Source of the DNA: Neoroseomonas soli
Lineage (GTDB): Bacteria; Pseudomonadota; Alphaproteobacteria; Acetobacterales; Acetobacteraceae
Assembly (NCBI RefSeq): GCF_018129065.1
Contig: NZ_JAAEDM010000021.1
Span: 1 to 62,593 of the forward strand
Length of the DNA: 62,593 bases
Reading direction: 5' to 3'
Each line of letters begins with the position of its first letter. Positions within the stretch are counted from its first letter, which is position 1. The translations under genes were made by a program, and so were the position numbers. Below the pieces are notes generated by a model. It had not been told where the DNA came from and searched no databases. It was given only the letters and a program-made list of their open reading frames with translations. This document shows, piece by piece, positions 30,568 to 39,157 of this stretch.

Positions 30568-31064
30568 TGGCAGTTGCCCACCGAGCCGGCGGCGCAGATC
30601 CGCCGGCCGTCCGTCCATCGCGCGCCGCCGAGCTGCGCACCGGAGAGGTTGGCGCCGGAGAGATTCGCCCCGGTCAGGTCGGCATCCGTCAGGTCCGCGC
30701 GGAACAGGGTCGCGCGCCGCAGGTCCGCCCCGGCCAGCACGGCCCGCTGGAGGTTCGCGCGGGTGAAATCCGTCTGGCGCAGATTGGCTCGCGAGAGATC
30801 CGCCCCCGACAGGTTCGCCGAGACGAAGCGCGCCTCGATCCCGTCCGCCTCGACCAGCTTCGCCTCCCGCAGCGTCGCGCGCTGGAAGGAAGCGTCGCGC
30901 AGCATCGCGCGGGAGAGTTCGGCCCTGTCCAGGTCCGCCTCGTCGAGCAGACATCGTCGCCACACCACTTCGGGCGCGGGGGGATCGGTGCAGCCGGCCA
31001 GGGCCGGCCCTGCGAAAAGGACCAACCCCGCGAGCAGGGTGAGGAGCGAGGATGGCGTACGCAC
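30564..31064 (-). CDS. Secreted pentapeptide-repeat protein
   Basis: About 166 aa from the GTG at 31064: a clean signal peptide (LLTLLAGLVLFAGPALA), then a pentapeptide-repeat solenoid of A(D/N)LXX units such as ADLDRAELSRAMLRDASFQR and ANLSGADLSRANLRQTDFTR. The repeats end near GGARWTD. Signal and solenoid suggest an exported protein, unlike the cytoplasmic gyrase-protecting Qnr/MfpA types. An ATG at 31118 is an alternative start but breaks the signal-peptide layout. It is coupled to uvrD by a GTGA overlap; the biological link is unclear. Confidence 0.75.
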   Translation of the reverse strand: MRTPSSLLTLLAGLVLFAGPALAGCTDPPAPEVVWRRCLLDEADLDRAELSRAMLRDASFQRATLREAKLVEADGIEARFVSANLSGADLSRANLRQTDFTRANLQRAVLAGADLRRATLFRADLTDADLTGANLSGANLSGAQLGGARWTDGRRICAAGSVGNCQ

Positions 31065-32052
31065 GCCATGGCATATAGAACCTGAGGCGAAGACCTCCAA
31101 CCGGCCGGGACGTTCCATCCTGTCACCGCTGCGATTCCTGGAATGGTCCGCCCGGCAGGGTGGCACGCTGCTCGCCGTGGGAATCTTCGCCGGGCTGTTC
31201 ATACCGCCGCTGGCGGCGCTGTTCCGGGACGTCGTGACGATCACCGTCGCCGGGCTGATGACGCTGGTGCTGCTGCGGGTCGATCCGGCGCAGGTCTTCG
31301 GCTACCTCCGCCGCCCCATGCTGGTGGCGGCGCTGACCGCCTGGCTGCTGCTGATCTGCCCGCTGCTTGCCTATGCCGTGGCGATGGGGACAGGGCTCGA
31401 CGGGCCGCTCGGCGCGGCGCTGGTGATCAGCGCGACGGGCTGCGCGGCGACATCCTCCCCGGCTTTCGCGCGGCTTGTGGGGCTGGATGGGGAGATCTCG
31501 CTGGTCGTCGCCGTGGTCACCACGCTGCTGATTCCCTTCACCGCGCCGCCGCTGGCGTTGGGGCTGATGGGGATCGACCTCGCCATCTCGCTGACCGGGC
31601 TGATGACGCGACTGGCGCTGGTGGTGGGCCTGCCCTTGCTGATTTCCATCGCCATCCGCCGCGCGGTCGGGGCCGCGACGCTGAACCGCGTCGGTCCGGC
31701 GGTCGATGGCGCGGTGGTCTGGCTGGTGGTGCTCTACGGCTTCGGCGTGATGGACGGGATGCTGGCCAGGCTGATGGTCGAGCCGGCATGGATGCTGGGC
31801 GGGCTGGCGCTGGCCTTCGCCGGGAATTTCGGGCTGAACATCGCCACGGCGCTCGCCTTCGCGCCGGCCGGGAAGCGGCTGTCGCTGGCGGCGGGGCTCC
31901 TCTCGGGCAACCGGAACATGGCGCTGTATCTCGCCGTGCTGCCGGCGGCGACGGATGAGCGGATCCTGCTGTTCTTCGCGCTGTGCCAGTTCCCGCTGTT
32001 CCTGAGCCCGTTCCTGCTCAGGCCGGTGTATGCGCGGTTAAGGCCGGGCTGA
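31039..32052 (+). CDS. BASS-like sodium-dependent transporter, start uncertain
   Basis: Polytopic membrane protein, nine or ten helices, resembling the bile acid:sodium symporter group (FLEWSARQGGTLLAVGIFAG at the first helix, later LVISATGCAATSSPAFARLV and FAGNFGLNIATALAFAP). No ATG, GTG or TTG lies where the family start is expected (about 31120). GTG 31039 gives a 30-residue leader and overlaps the divergent pentapeptide start; GTG 31178 would cut the first helix; CTG codons sit at 31120 and 31129. The frame is intact to the stop, so the gene looks real. Transport substrate unknown. Confidence 0.6.
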   Translation: MRSEDGVRTPWHIEPEAKTSNRPGRSILSPLRFLEWSARQGGTLLAVGIFAGLFIPPLAALFRDVVTITVAGLMTLVLLRVDPAQVFGYLRRPMLVAALTAWLLLICPLLAYAVAMGTGLDGPLGAALVISATGCAATSSPAFARLVGLDGEISLVVAVVTTLLIPFTAPPLALGLMGIDLAISLTGLMTRLALVVGLPLLISIAIRRAVGAATLNRVGPAVDGAVVWLVVLYGFGVMDGMLARLMVEPAWMLGGLALAFAGNFGLNIATALAFAPAGKRLSLAAGLLSGNRNMALYLAVLPAATDERILLFFALCQFPLFLSPFLLRPVYARLRPG

Positions 32053-32065
32053 GGCGCGATGTCGT

Positions 32066-33082
32066 TCAGCGGATGACCTGATCCGCCTCCGCCAGCAGAT
32101 CAGGCGGGACGGTGACGCCGATCCTGGCCGCCGTCGCGAGGTTGATCACGAGTTCTCGCCGCGTGATGAACTCGACCGGCAGGTCGCCGGGACTGGCGCC
32201 CTTCAGGATCCTGTCCACGATGGCCGGAATGCGCCGCCAGGTGTCCGTGACCGTGGTGCCGTAGGTGATCAGCCCGCCGGCATCGCGCATGCCGCCCGGG
32301 AACAGCGTCGGGATGCGGCGCGCCGCTGCGGCCTCTGCGATCAGTCTGCGGTGTGCGAAGGCGAGCGGCAGTTCCAGCACCAGCACGACCTGCGCGCCTT
32401 GTGCCTGCATGGCCCCGAGCGCGCCATCCGCATCGGGAACCGCACCCTCCGTAGTCGGACGCGCGAGCTTGATGAGCTGGGGCCGCAGGCCAACGGCCTC
32501 CGCAGCGGCGATGTTCGCCCTGTCGATCGGCGCCATCCCTGACGCATCGGCACCGGGGATGGTGTGGTCGCTGAGGATCCCGACGCGCTCGACCCCCGGC
32601 AGCGCGCGCTTCAGCAACTCCATCTGCCGGTTCGCCTGCCGCGGGTCGAGGCTGGTGACGCCCGTGACATTGCGGCCCGGCCGCTCCACCGAGGCCACCA
32701 GCCCGAGGGCGACAGGATCCGTGACGATGGAAAAGATGACGGGAATCCTGTCCGTGGCCCGCTGGGCCGCCCGCGATGCCGGCCCGCCCAGCCCGACGAG
32801 GATGTCGCAGCGATCCTGTACCAGGCCCGCCGCGAGGCCCGGCAGCCGGTCCAGCACGCCCTGCGCGAAGCTGAACTCCACCCGGATGTCGCGCCCTTCG
32901 ACACTGCCCAGCGCCGCAAGATCCTGAACGAAGTCGCGCCTGATGGTGTCGCTCAGCGGCCCGGGCCCGCCATTCACGAGGAAGCAGACGCGGGGCACGG
33001 CGCTTCCCTGCGCGCGCGCCCTTGCCGCAGGGGTCGCCGAGCAAAGCACCGCGGCCGCCGCGAGCAGATGCCTGCGTTCCAT
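32066..33082 (-). CDS. ABC transporter substrate-binding protein (PF04392-like)
   Basis: Periplasmic binding protein of 338 aa with an N-terminal signal peptide (RRHLLAAAAVLCSATPAARARA). The first lobe has PRVCFLVNGGPG, LGGPASRAAQRATDRIPVIF and DPVALGLVASVERPGRNVTG, the pattern of the family found with tryptophan/tyrosine and similar ABC importers. No permease or ATPase gene is adjacent, so it is an orphan here. ATG at 33082 is used; upstream frame extension is not signal-like. Confidence 0.82.
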   Translation of the reverse strand: MERRHLLAAAAVLCSATPAARARAQGSAVPRVCFLVNGGPGPLSDTIRRDFVQDLAALGSVEGRDIRVEFSFAQGVLDRLPGLAAGLVQDRCDILVGLGGPASRAAQRATDRIPVIFSIVTDPVALGLVASVERPGRNVTGVTSLDPRQANRQMELLKRALPGVERVGILSDHTIPGADASGMAPIDRANIAAAEAVGLRPQLIKLARPTTEGAVPDADGALGAMQAQGAQVVLVLELPLAFAHRRLIAEAAAARRIPTLFPGGMRDAGGLITYGTTVTDTWRRIPAIVDRILKGASPGDLPVEFITRRELVINLATAARIGVTVPPDLLAEADQVIR

Positions 33083-33168
33083 GCCCGTCTCCCCGCATCG
33101 GCGTGCCGATGGCGCGTTCCAGGATAAGCGCCGCGATGGCCGTTGCGCGAACGGAATCGAATTGCGGC

Positions 33169-33288
33169 GCCCTGGCCGGGGCCAGGGCGGCTCCCGTTCG
33201 CCCTGGCTCACGGAAATCGTTCTAGGTTATTGTTTTTGTGAGCATCTTCACCCGACCAGGTGATTGCACCTGATCGGGATCTGCTTTA
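33169..33288. repeat. Family C intergenic repeat, copy 1 (at the metF stop)
   Basis: Contains the hairpin GCCCTGGC/GCCAGGGC (33169-33188), then a CCGTTCGCC-TGGCTCACGGA segment, then GAGCATCTTCACCCGA followed by a stem CCAGGTG/CACCTGATCGG and GGATCTGCTTTA. The right half is nearly identical to 50150-50212. The last bases (TTA on the plus strand) are the metF stop codon TAA read on the minus strand, and the stem would be a terminator just past metF. Confidence 0.8.
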
Positions 33289-34221
33289 GCCGACCGCCTT
33301 CGGCCGCGCCCCCAGGATATGCGCGATCGCGTAGGTCAAATCCGGCCGGTTCAGCGTGTAGAAGTGGAACTCGTCCACGCCGTTGGCCTGCAACAGCCGC
33401 ACCTGTTCGGCCGCCACCACCGCGGCGACCATGCGGCGCGTCTCGACGTCCTCGTCCAATCCTTCGAACAGTTGCCCCATCCAGGCCGGGACACTGGCGC
33501 CGCACATCGCCGAGAACTTCGCCACCTGCTGGAAGTTCGACACCGGCAGGATGCCCGGCACGATCGGCACGGTGATGCCCTTGGCCAGGCAGCGGTCGAG
33601 GAAGCGCAGATAGACCTCGGTATCGAAGAAGTACTGCGTGATCGCCCGCGTCGCCCCGGCGTCGATCTTGCGCTTGAGGAAATCGAGGTCCGCCTCGGCC
33701 GAGACCGCCGCCGGATGGGTTTCCGGATAGGCGCCGACGCTGATCTCGAAATCCCCGATGCGCTTCAGGCCGCGCACCAGGTCCTCCGCCTGGGCGTAGC
33801 CGCCCGGATGCGGGGTGTAGGTGGAAGCCCCCGCCGGCGGGTCGCCGCGCAGGGCGACGATGTGGCGCACCCCGGCTTCCCAGTAGCGGCGGGCGACGGC
33901 GTCCACCTCCTCCCGCGTCGCGCCGACGCAGGTCAGGTGGGCGGCCGGCGTCAGGGAGGTTTCCTCGACGATGCGCGAGACGATGTCGTGGGTGCGTTCC
34001 TGCGTGGATCCGCCCGCGCCGTAGGTGACCGAGACGAAGCGCGGCGCCAGCGGCTCCAGCCGCCGGATGCAGGCCCAGAGCTGCTCCTCGAGCTTCTCGG
34101 TCTTCGGCGGGAAGAACTCGAAGGACAGGCGCGGGGCGGGCATCTCCGCCGGGGCGGGCAGGCCAGCCACACGGGGCCCGGTCAGCCAGCGGGCCAGGGT
34201 GCCGCTGAGGGGCTTGTTCAT
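33286..34221 (-). CDS. metF: 5,10-methylenetetrahydrofolate reductase
   Basis: Flavin-dependent reductase giving 5-methyl-THF for methionine synthesis. SFEFFPPKTEKLEEQLW and FVSVTYGAGGSTQERTH carry the catalytic glutamate and the folate site, LRGDPPAG and RKIDAGATRAITQYFFD are MetF signatures, and it ends with FHFYTLNRPDLT. Length is 311 aa from the ATG at 34221, preceded by GAGGAACG. It is divergent from mlaA. Its stop codon is formed by the edge of a family C repeat. Confidence 0.94.
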   Translation of the reverse strand: MNKPLSGTLARWLTGPRVAGLPAPAEMPAPRLSFEFFPPKTEKLEEQLWACIRRLEPLAPRFVSVTYGAGGSTQERTHDIVSRIVEETSLTPAAHLTCVGATREEVDAVARRYWEAGVRHIVALRGDPPAGASTYTPHPGGYAQAEDLVRGLKRIGDFEISVGAYPETHPAAVSAEADLDFLKRKIDAGATRAITQYFFDTEVYLRFLDRCLAKGITVPIVPGILPVSNFQQVAKFSAMCGASVPAWMGQLFEGLDEDVETRRMVAAVVAAEQVRLLQANGVDEFHFYTLNRPDLTYAIAHILGARPKAVG

Positions 34222-34431
34222 CGCGCTCGTTCCTCGTTGCATCGCGCCGCGCCGGGCGGAGCGGTCCTCTCGCCCGTCCCGGGCGGGCTGGCAAGACGTC
34301 GTGACATTCCGCGATAAAAGGCGTCCAACCCATGGCAAGCAGGCCGCGCCGGGCCGCCGTCCCGCTCCCTCCGGACCGGACCCGTTCGGAAAGCGGTTCC
34401 AAGGCTGGCCCAGACGCGGTATTTCGCCGGC

Positions 34432-35262
34432 ATGAATCCCCCCGTCCTCACGAAGACGCGAAGCATGGCGTTCGCCTTCGCCCTGGTGGCACTCGCCGCC
34501 TGCGCGACGCGCCCGCCGGCGGACGACCCGGAGGCGCTGGCCGAGTTCCGCGAGACGAACGACCCCTTCGAACCCGCGAACCGCGCGATGTTCGAGGTGC
34601 ATGAGGTCGCCGACCGCTTCGTCCTCCAGCCGGTCGCCGAGGCCTATCGCGACATCCTGCCCCAGCCGGTGCGCAACGGCATCCGCAATGCGCTCGGCAA
34701 CCTGCGCGCGCCCGTGATCCTGGCGAACGACCTGTTGCAGGGGAACTTTTCCCGCGCGCGGATCACCCTCGGGCGGTTCATGGTGAATTCCACCCTCGGG
34801 CTCGGCGGCTTCCTGGACGTGGCGCGGGAGTGGGGCGTGTCCGGCCATTCGGAGGATTTCGGCCAGACGCTGGCCGTCTGGGGTGCGGGGGAAGGCTTCT
34901 ACATGTTCGTTCCCCTGCTCGGCCCCTCCAGCCCGCGCGACCTGGCCGGCCAGGGGGTGGACTTCGCCTTCAACCCGCTGACCTGGCTCGGCCAGGGGGC
35001 GGTGGTTGATGCCGCCGGCTGGACGCGACTCGGCCTGACGGTGGTGGACACGCGGGAGGCGCTGCTCGAACCGATCGACGCGGTGCGTTCCTCCTCGCTC
35101 GACCCCTATTCGACCCTGCGCTCGGCCTACCGCCAGCGCCGCGACTACGAGATCCGCAACCAGGAAGAGCGCGGCCGCGTTGTCGCCCCAGCGGGCACGA
35201 CCGGCTTCGGCCAAGCCGTCACCGAACCCGCGCCACCGGCGGCCGAAACCCGGCCACGGTGA
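34432..35262 (+). CDS. mlaA: MlaA/VacJ family outer-membrane lipoprotein
   Basis: Outer-membrane lipoprotein that extracts phospholipids from the outer leaflet for retrograde transport. The signal peptide ends in the lipobox LAAC (Cys24). The family core is clear: NDPFEPANRAMFEVHEVADR, VRNGIRNALGNLRAPVILAN, and FGQTLAVWGAGEGFYMFVPLLGP (the last in two overlapping parts). Length is 276 aa with a proline-rich tail. mlaC follows, with 26 bases between the mlaA stop and the chosen mlaC ATG, while the MlaFED importer is not in the window. Confidence 0.92.
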   Translation: MNPPVLTKTRSMAFAFALVALAACATRPPADDPEALAEFRETNDPFEPANRAMFEVHEVADRFVLQPVAEAYRDILPQPVRNGIRNALGNLRAPVILANDLLQGNFSRARITLGRFMVNSTLGLGGFLDVAREWGVSGHSEDFGQTLAVWGAGEGFYMFVPLLGPSSPRDLAGQGVDFAFNPLTWLGQGAVVDAAGWTRLGLTVVDTREALLEPIDAVRSSSLDPYSTLRSAYRQRRDYEIRNQEERGRVVAPAGTTGFGQAVTEPAPPAAETRPR

Positions 35263-35288
35263 CTCGGAATCGGCACAGAGCGACACAT

Positions 35289-35930
35289 ATGACGGCAATG
35301 ACCAGACGGCTCCTCCTCTCCTCTCCCCTTCTCGCGGCAGCGGTGCTGATGCTGCCGCGCCGCGGCCGGGCCGAGATGGACCTCACCCGCGCCACGGGCT
35401 TCATCCAAGCCGCCGGCAACGAGCTGGTGGCGGCGATCAACGACCCGCGCCTCGGCCTGCCCGCGCGGCGGGACAAGGTGGCGGCCGTGCTGCGCCGGAC
35501 CATCGACATCGAAGGCACCGGCCGCTTCATCCTCGGCCGCTATGTCCGCCAGGCGACCCAGGCGGAGTTCGCCGAGTACATCCGCCTGTTCGATGACATC
35601 ATCGTGCGCAACCTCTCGGCCCGGTTCGGGGAATATCACGGGGTGCGCTTCTCGCTCGGCCGCAGCCAGCAGCGGACCGAGGAGGACGCGCTGGTCAACA
35701 CCATCGTCGAACGGCCGAACACGGCGCCCTTCGCGCTCGACTGGCGCGTCAGCGAGATCGGCGGCCAGCCCAAGGTGGTGGACGTGATCGCCGAGGGCAC
35801 GTCCCTGCGGCTGACCACGCGCAGCGAATATGCCGCCGTCATCCAGCGCAATGGCGGCAAGGTGGCGCCGCTGCTGGAGGCGATGCGCAACCAGATCGCG
35901 CAACTGGCGGCGCGCGAAACACGGGGCTGA
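35289..35930 (+). CDS. mlaC: MlaC-type phospholipid-binding periplasmic protein
   Basis: Periplasmic carrier that takes phospholipids from MlaA to the inner-membrane MlaFED complex. A signal peptide (TRRLLLSSPLLAAAVLMLP) precedes the Ttg2/MlaC fold, with RRTIDIEGTGRFILGRYVRQ and the YAAVIQRNGGKVAPLLEAM end typical of the family. From the ATG at 35289 it is 213 aa; a GTG at 35259 overlapping the mlaA stop (GTGA) would add ten residues. Same operon as mlaA. Confidence 0.9.
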   Translation: MTAMTRRLLLSSPLLAAAVLMLPRRGRAEMDLTRATGFIQAAGNELVAAINDPRLGLPARRDKVAAVLRRTIDIEGTGRFILGRYVRQATQAEFAEYIRLFDDIIVRNLSARFGEYHGVRFSLGRSQQRTEEDALVNTIVERPNTAPFALDWRVSEIGGQPKVVDVIAEGTSLRLTTRSEYAAVIQRNGGKVAPLLEAMRNQIAQLAARETRG

Positions 35931-35941
35931 CCCGGCGGGCT

Positions 35942-35963
35942 TGCGCGGAATCAATCCCGCGCA
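35942..35963 (+). terminator. Hairpin after mlaC
   Basis: TGCGCGG (35942-35948) pairs with CCGCGCA (35957-35963) around an 8-base loop, 12 bases after the mlaC stop. No T-run follows. Candidate terminator for the mlaA-mlaC pair. Confidence 0.4.
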
Positions 35964-36017
35964 CCCCGGACGGCTGATAGGGTGGCGCGTCGCTCCACTC
36001 CCTCCGGATCAGTCCCC

Positions 36018-36470
36018 ATGGCCGATCACAGCCCGCCGCTCCGCGTCCAGGACCTCTTTGCCGCGCGCGCCGCCGAGGCCGAGCGGCGCCACGCCGAAGC
36101 GGAGGCCGCCGAGGCCCACAAGAAGGCCGAACTCGCCGCCTTCTCCGAACGTGTGCAGACCTACCAGATCACCGACGAGGACCGCGAACGCGCCCTCGCG
36201 CGCATCCGCAAGGCCTTCGCGGCCGGCGAGCGCGAGCTGATGCTGCTGAAGTTCCCCTCGCTGCTGTGCGAGGATGGCGGGCGGCGCATCAACAACCACC
36301 TGGAAGGCTGGCAGGACACGCTGCCCGGCGTGCTCCACAAGGTCTACGAATGGTGGGAACGGGAACTGAAGGCGGGCGGCTTCACCTTCTCCGCCCGCAT
36401 TATCGATTTCCCCGGCGGCGTGCCGGGGGATGTCGGGATCTTCATCGGCTGGCCGCAGAAGCTGGATTAG
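36018..36470 (+). CDS. Uncharacterised conserved-looking protein with coiled-coil N-terminus
   Basis: A 150-residue protein I cannot assign. Residues 10-55 are rich in A, E, R and K and should form an amphipathic helix. The C-terminal two thirds look globular and conserved: LLKFPSLLCEDGGRRINN, GWQDTLPGVLHKVYEWWERE, and a glycine-rich end with GDVGIFIGWP. No signal peptide or membrane helix. It follows the Mla pair on the same strand but after a hairpin, so it is probably separate. Confidence 0.7.
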   Translation: MADHSPPLRVQDLFAARAAEAERRHAEAEAAEAHKKAELAAFSERVQTYQITDEDRERALARIRKAFAAGERELMLLKFPSLLCEDGGRRINNHLEGWQDTLPGVLHKVYEWWERELKAGGFTFSARIIDFPGGVPGDVGIFIGWPQKLD

Positions 36471-36485
36471 GCCTCAGACGCCGGC

Positions 36486-36510
36486 GCCGCCATCCGGCGG
36501 CTTGGCTTTC
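36486..36510 (+). terminator. Small hairpin after the 36018 gene
   Basis: GCCGCC (36486-36491) and GGCGGC (36496-36501) pair around ATCC, followed by TTGGCTTTC. It lies 15 bases after the stop of the preceding gene and has a modest T-rich tail. Confidence 0.4.
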
Positions 36511-36618
36511 GCGCCCTGCACTGGCGCGCTGGCGGCAACTGGCGGTCTGGGCGCGGTCGCGCTTCGCGCTCCCGGCCCGATTGCAGGGCATCGGGCCGCA
36601 AGGGGGCGCGGATAGCGT

Positions 36619-37143
36619 TCAGCCCCGGCTCTCGAAGACCAGCATGCGGTGGCCCTGGTTGCGGAACTCGCCCGCCGGGGCCATGCCAATGTCGGTGAGC
36701 ACGGCGCGGGAGGCGATGTTCTCGTCCCGCGCCACGGCGATGATGCGCTTGAGGCCCGCGCGATGCGCGAAGGCCAGCGCGGCGCGCGCTGCCTCCCGCG
36801 CGAAGCCCTTGCCGCGGCATTCCGGCCAAAGGGCGTAGCGCAGCGCCACGCCGCGCCCGTCGGGGCGTTCCATGAGGCCGCAGATGCCGAGGAAGTCGCC
36901 GGTCTCGCGTGCGAAGACGCACCAGGTGCCGTAGCCGCGCACCTCCCAGAAATCGATGTCGTCCTCGAGTTCCTCCGCGGCGCGCTCCGGCGAGCGGACG
37001 CCGTGCAGCATCCAGCCGAAGACGCGCTCGTCCCCCTTGAGGCGCATGAGATCCGGCAGGTTCTCCTTTCCTGGCGGGATCATCATCAGCCGTTCGGTGG
37101 TGACGATCCGGCTCGAACGCAGTGCGTTCATGGCCGCGCTCAT
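36619..37143 (-). CDS. GNAT acetyltransferase, RimJ/RimL type
   Basis: N-acetyltransferase of the type acting on protein N-termini or small amines. Features: TTERLMMIPP start, GICGLMERPDGRGVALRYAL strand pair, the acetyl-CoA segment PECRGKGFAREAARAALAFA, and ENIASRAVLTDIGM near the end, all in RimJ/RimL order. Length is 174 aa from the ATG at 37143. Substrate unknown. It is downstream of ettA on the same strand, with a family B element between them. Confidence 0.82.
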   Translation of the reverse strand: MSAAMNALRSSRIVTTERLMMIPPGKENLPDLMRLKGDERVFGWMLHGVRSPERAAEELEDDIDFWEVRGYGTWCVFARETGDFLGICGLMERPDGRGVALRYALWPECRGKGFAREAARAALAFAHRAGLKRIIAVARDENIASRAVLTDIGMAPAGEFRNQGHRMLVFESRG

Positions 37144-37200
37144 GTGAGGCCTCCGCCGGGGGGCCGGTCGCGTCGCGCCCGCCCCGTCTTGCTGACAGAT

Positions 37201-37240
37201 AGAAAAAGGAGGGGGGCCGGGGGAGTTCCCTCCCCCGCCC
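37201..37240 (-). repeat. Family B repeat forming the ettA terminator
   Basis: On the minus strand, directly after the ettA stop, GGGCGGGGGAGGGAACTCCC and the following CCCGGCCCCCC fold into a hairpin followed by CTCCTTTTTCTATC. This copy has the best T-run of the family and is a convincing intrinsic terminator. Confidence 0.75.
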
Positions 37241-38920
37241 TTACCTTGCGAGAGGCTTGTACTTGATCCGGTGCGGGTCCGTCGCCGCGTCCCCGAGTCG
37301 ACGTCGCTTGTCCTCTTCGTAGCTTTCGAAGTTCCCCTCGAACCACTCGACGTGACTGTCGCCCTCGAAGGCGAGGATGTGCGTCGCGAGCCGGTCGAGG
37401 AAGAAGCGATCGTGCGAGATGATGACCGCGCAGCCCGCGAATTCCATCAGCGCGTTTTCCAACGCGCGCAGGGTTTCCACGTCGAGGTCGTTGGTCGGTT
37501 CGTCGAGCAGGAGCACGTTGTGCTCCTTCTTCAGCATCTTCGCGAGGTGGACGCGGTTGCGCTCACCGCCCGAGAGCGAGCCGACCTTCTTCTGCTGATC
37601 GCCGCCCTTGAAGTTGAAGGCTGCGACATAGGCGCGCGAGGGCACGCTGCGCTTGCCGATGGTGATGGTGTCCTCGCCGCCCGAGATCTCCTGCCAGACG
37701 GACTTGTTGTCATCGAGGCTGTCGCGGCTCTGGTCCACGTAGCCGAGCTGCACGGACTCGCCCACGGTGAGCGAGCCGGCATCCGGCGTCTCGCGGCCCA
37801 TGATCATCTTGAACAACGTGGTCTTGCCCGCGCCGTTCGGGCCGATGACGCCCACGATGCCGCCGGGCGGCAGCTTGAAGGACAGGTCGTCGATCAGCAG
37901 CCGGTCGCCGAAGCCCTTGGACAGGTTCTCCGCCGTGATGACGGTGTTGCCCAGGCGCGGCGCGGGCGGGATGGCGATCTCGGTCGGGTCGGGTGCCTTG
38001 TCCTGGCTGGCGCGCAGCAGGTCCTCATAGGCCGCGATACGCGCCTTGGACTTCGCCTGGCGGGCGGAGGGCGAGCGGCCGATCCAGTCCCGTTCCTCGG
38101 CGAGCTGGCGCTGGCGGGCGCTTTCCTCGCGCTCCTCCTGCGCCATGCGCTTGCGCTTCTGCTCGAGGTAGGTCGAGTAGTTGCCCTCGTAGGGAATGCC
38201 GCGGCCGCGATCGACCTCGAGGATCCAGGAGGTGACGTTGTCGAGGAAGTAGCGGTCATGGGTGACGATCAGCACCGTGCCCGCATAATCCTTCAGCGTG
38301 CGCTCCAGCCACGACACGCTCTCGGCGTCGAGATGGTTGGTCGGTTCGTCGAGCAGCAGCATGTCCGGCTTCTCGAGCAGCAGGCGGCAGAGCGCCACCC
38401 GGCGCCGCTCGCCGCCCGAAAGGTTGGTCACCGCCGCATCGGGCGGCGGGCAGCGCAGCGCGTCGAGCGCGATCTCGACCTGGCGGTCGATCTCCCAGCC
38501 ATTCGCGGCGTCGATCTTTTCCTGAAGGTCCGCCTGCTCGGCGAGCAGGGTGTTCATCTCGTCCTCGGACATCTCCTCGGCGAACTTGTCGGAGATCTCG
38601 TTGAAGCGATGCAGCCAGCCGTTCAGGTCGGCGAAGGCGGCGCGGACGTTCTCGCCGACGGTCAGGTTCGGGTCGAGCTCGGGCTCCTGCGAGAGGTAGC
38701 CGACGCGCACGCCCTCGGCGGCCCAGGCCTCGCCGCCGAATTCCTTGTCCTGACCGGCCATGATGCGCATCAGCGTGGACTTGCCGGCGCCGTTCGGGCC
38801 GAGCACGCCGATCTTCACGCCGGGCAGGAAGGAGAGGGTGATGCCTTTGAAGATCTCGCGCCCGCCCGGATAGGACTTGGTGAGGTCTTTCATCACGTAG
38901 ACGTACTGGTAGGCGGCCAT
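37241..38920 (-). CDS. ettA: Energy-dependent translational throttle ABC-F protein
   Basis: Cytoplasmic ABC-F ATPase that gates the ribosome at initiation according to ATP/ADP ratio. Two ABC domains: Walker A GPNGAGKSTLMRI and signature LSGGERRRVALCRLLL with LLLDEPTNHLD; then GPNGAGKTTLFKM, LSGGERNRVHLAKML and LLLDEPTNDLD. The arm and linker (KRKRMAQEEREESARQRQ) between them fit EttA. Length is 559 aa against 555 in E. coli. Start ATG at 38920; the open frame upstream is not conserved. Confidence 0.94.
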   Translation of the reverse strand: MAAYQYVYVMKDLTKSYPGGREIFKGITLSFLPGVKIGVLGPNGAGKSTLMRIMAGQDKEFGGEAWAAEGVRVGYLSQEPELDPNLTVGENVRAAFADLNGWLHRFNEISDKFAEEMSEDEMNTLLAEQADLQEKIDAANGWEIDRQVEIALDALRCPPPDAAVTNLSGGERRRVALCRLLLEKPDMLLLDEPTNHLDAESVSWLERTLKDYAGTVLIVTHDRYFLDNVTSWILEVDRGRGIPYEGNYSTYLEQKRKRMAQEEREESARQRQLAEERDWIGRSPSARQAKSKARIAAYEDLLRASQDKAPDPTEIAIPPAPRLGNTVITAENLSKGFGDRLLIDDLSFKLPPGGIVGVIGPNGAGKTTLFKMIMGRETPDAGSLTVGESVQLGYVDQSRDSLDDNKSVWQEISGGEDTITIGKRSVPSRAYVAAFNFKGGDQQKKVGSLSGGERNRVHLAKMLKKEHNVLLLDEPTNDLDVETLRALENALMEFAGCAVIISHDRFFLDRLATHILAFEGDSHVEWFEGNFESYEEDKRRRLGDAATDPHRIKYKPLAR

Positions 38921-39140
38921 GGGGCGGGGGACCTGCAATCTGGAAAGGGTTGGCCGGGTTCTACCCCCCGGCCGGGGATGAGCCAAGGCGAGGGCCGGCA
39001 TGGCCGCAGATCGCCGAAGTCGTAGGCGGCGCGGCACGCGGCTCAGCGGCGGGTGTCTCGCGTCGCGGACCGCGTCGCGGCGGGGAACGATCGCCTGTCA
39101 CCCCGCACTCGCACGGCAGCGCCGCGTTAGGGTCTGTCCC

Positions 39141-39157
39141 AGGCGGCCACGCCGCCT
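39141..39157 (-). terminator. Hairpin downstream of the tRNA
   Basis: AGGCGGC (39141-39147) pairs with GCCGCCT (39151-39157) around three bases, about 47 bases past the tRNA 3' end on the minus strand. No T-run. Weak candidate for the tRNA terminator. Confidence 0.3.

Noticed and set aside
34222-34431. Possible small gene or RNA between metF and mlaA
   Set aside because: No conserved-looking frame or strong hairpin; the region is best read as two divergent promoters that I cannot pinpoint.
39127-39140. TTAGGGTCTGTCCC as a possible insertion-sequence end
   Set aside because: I found no matching inverted partner or transposase nearby, so there is no support for an element.
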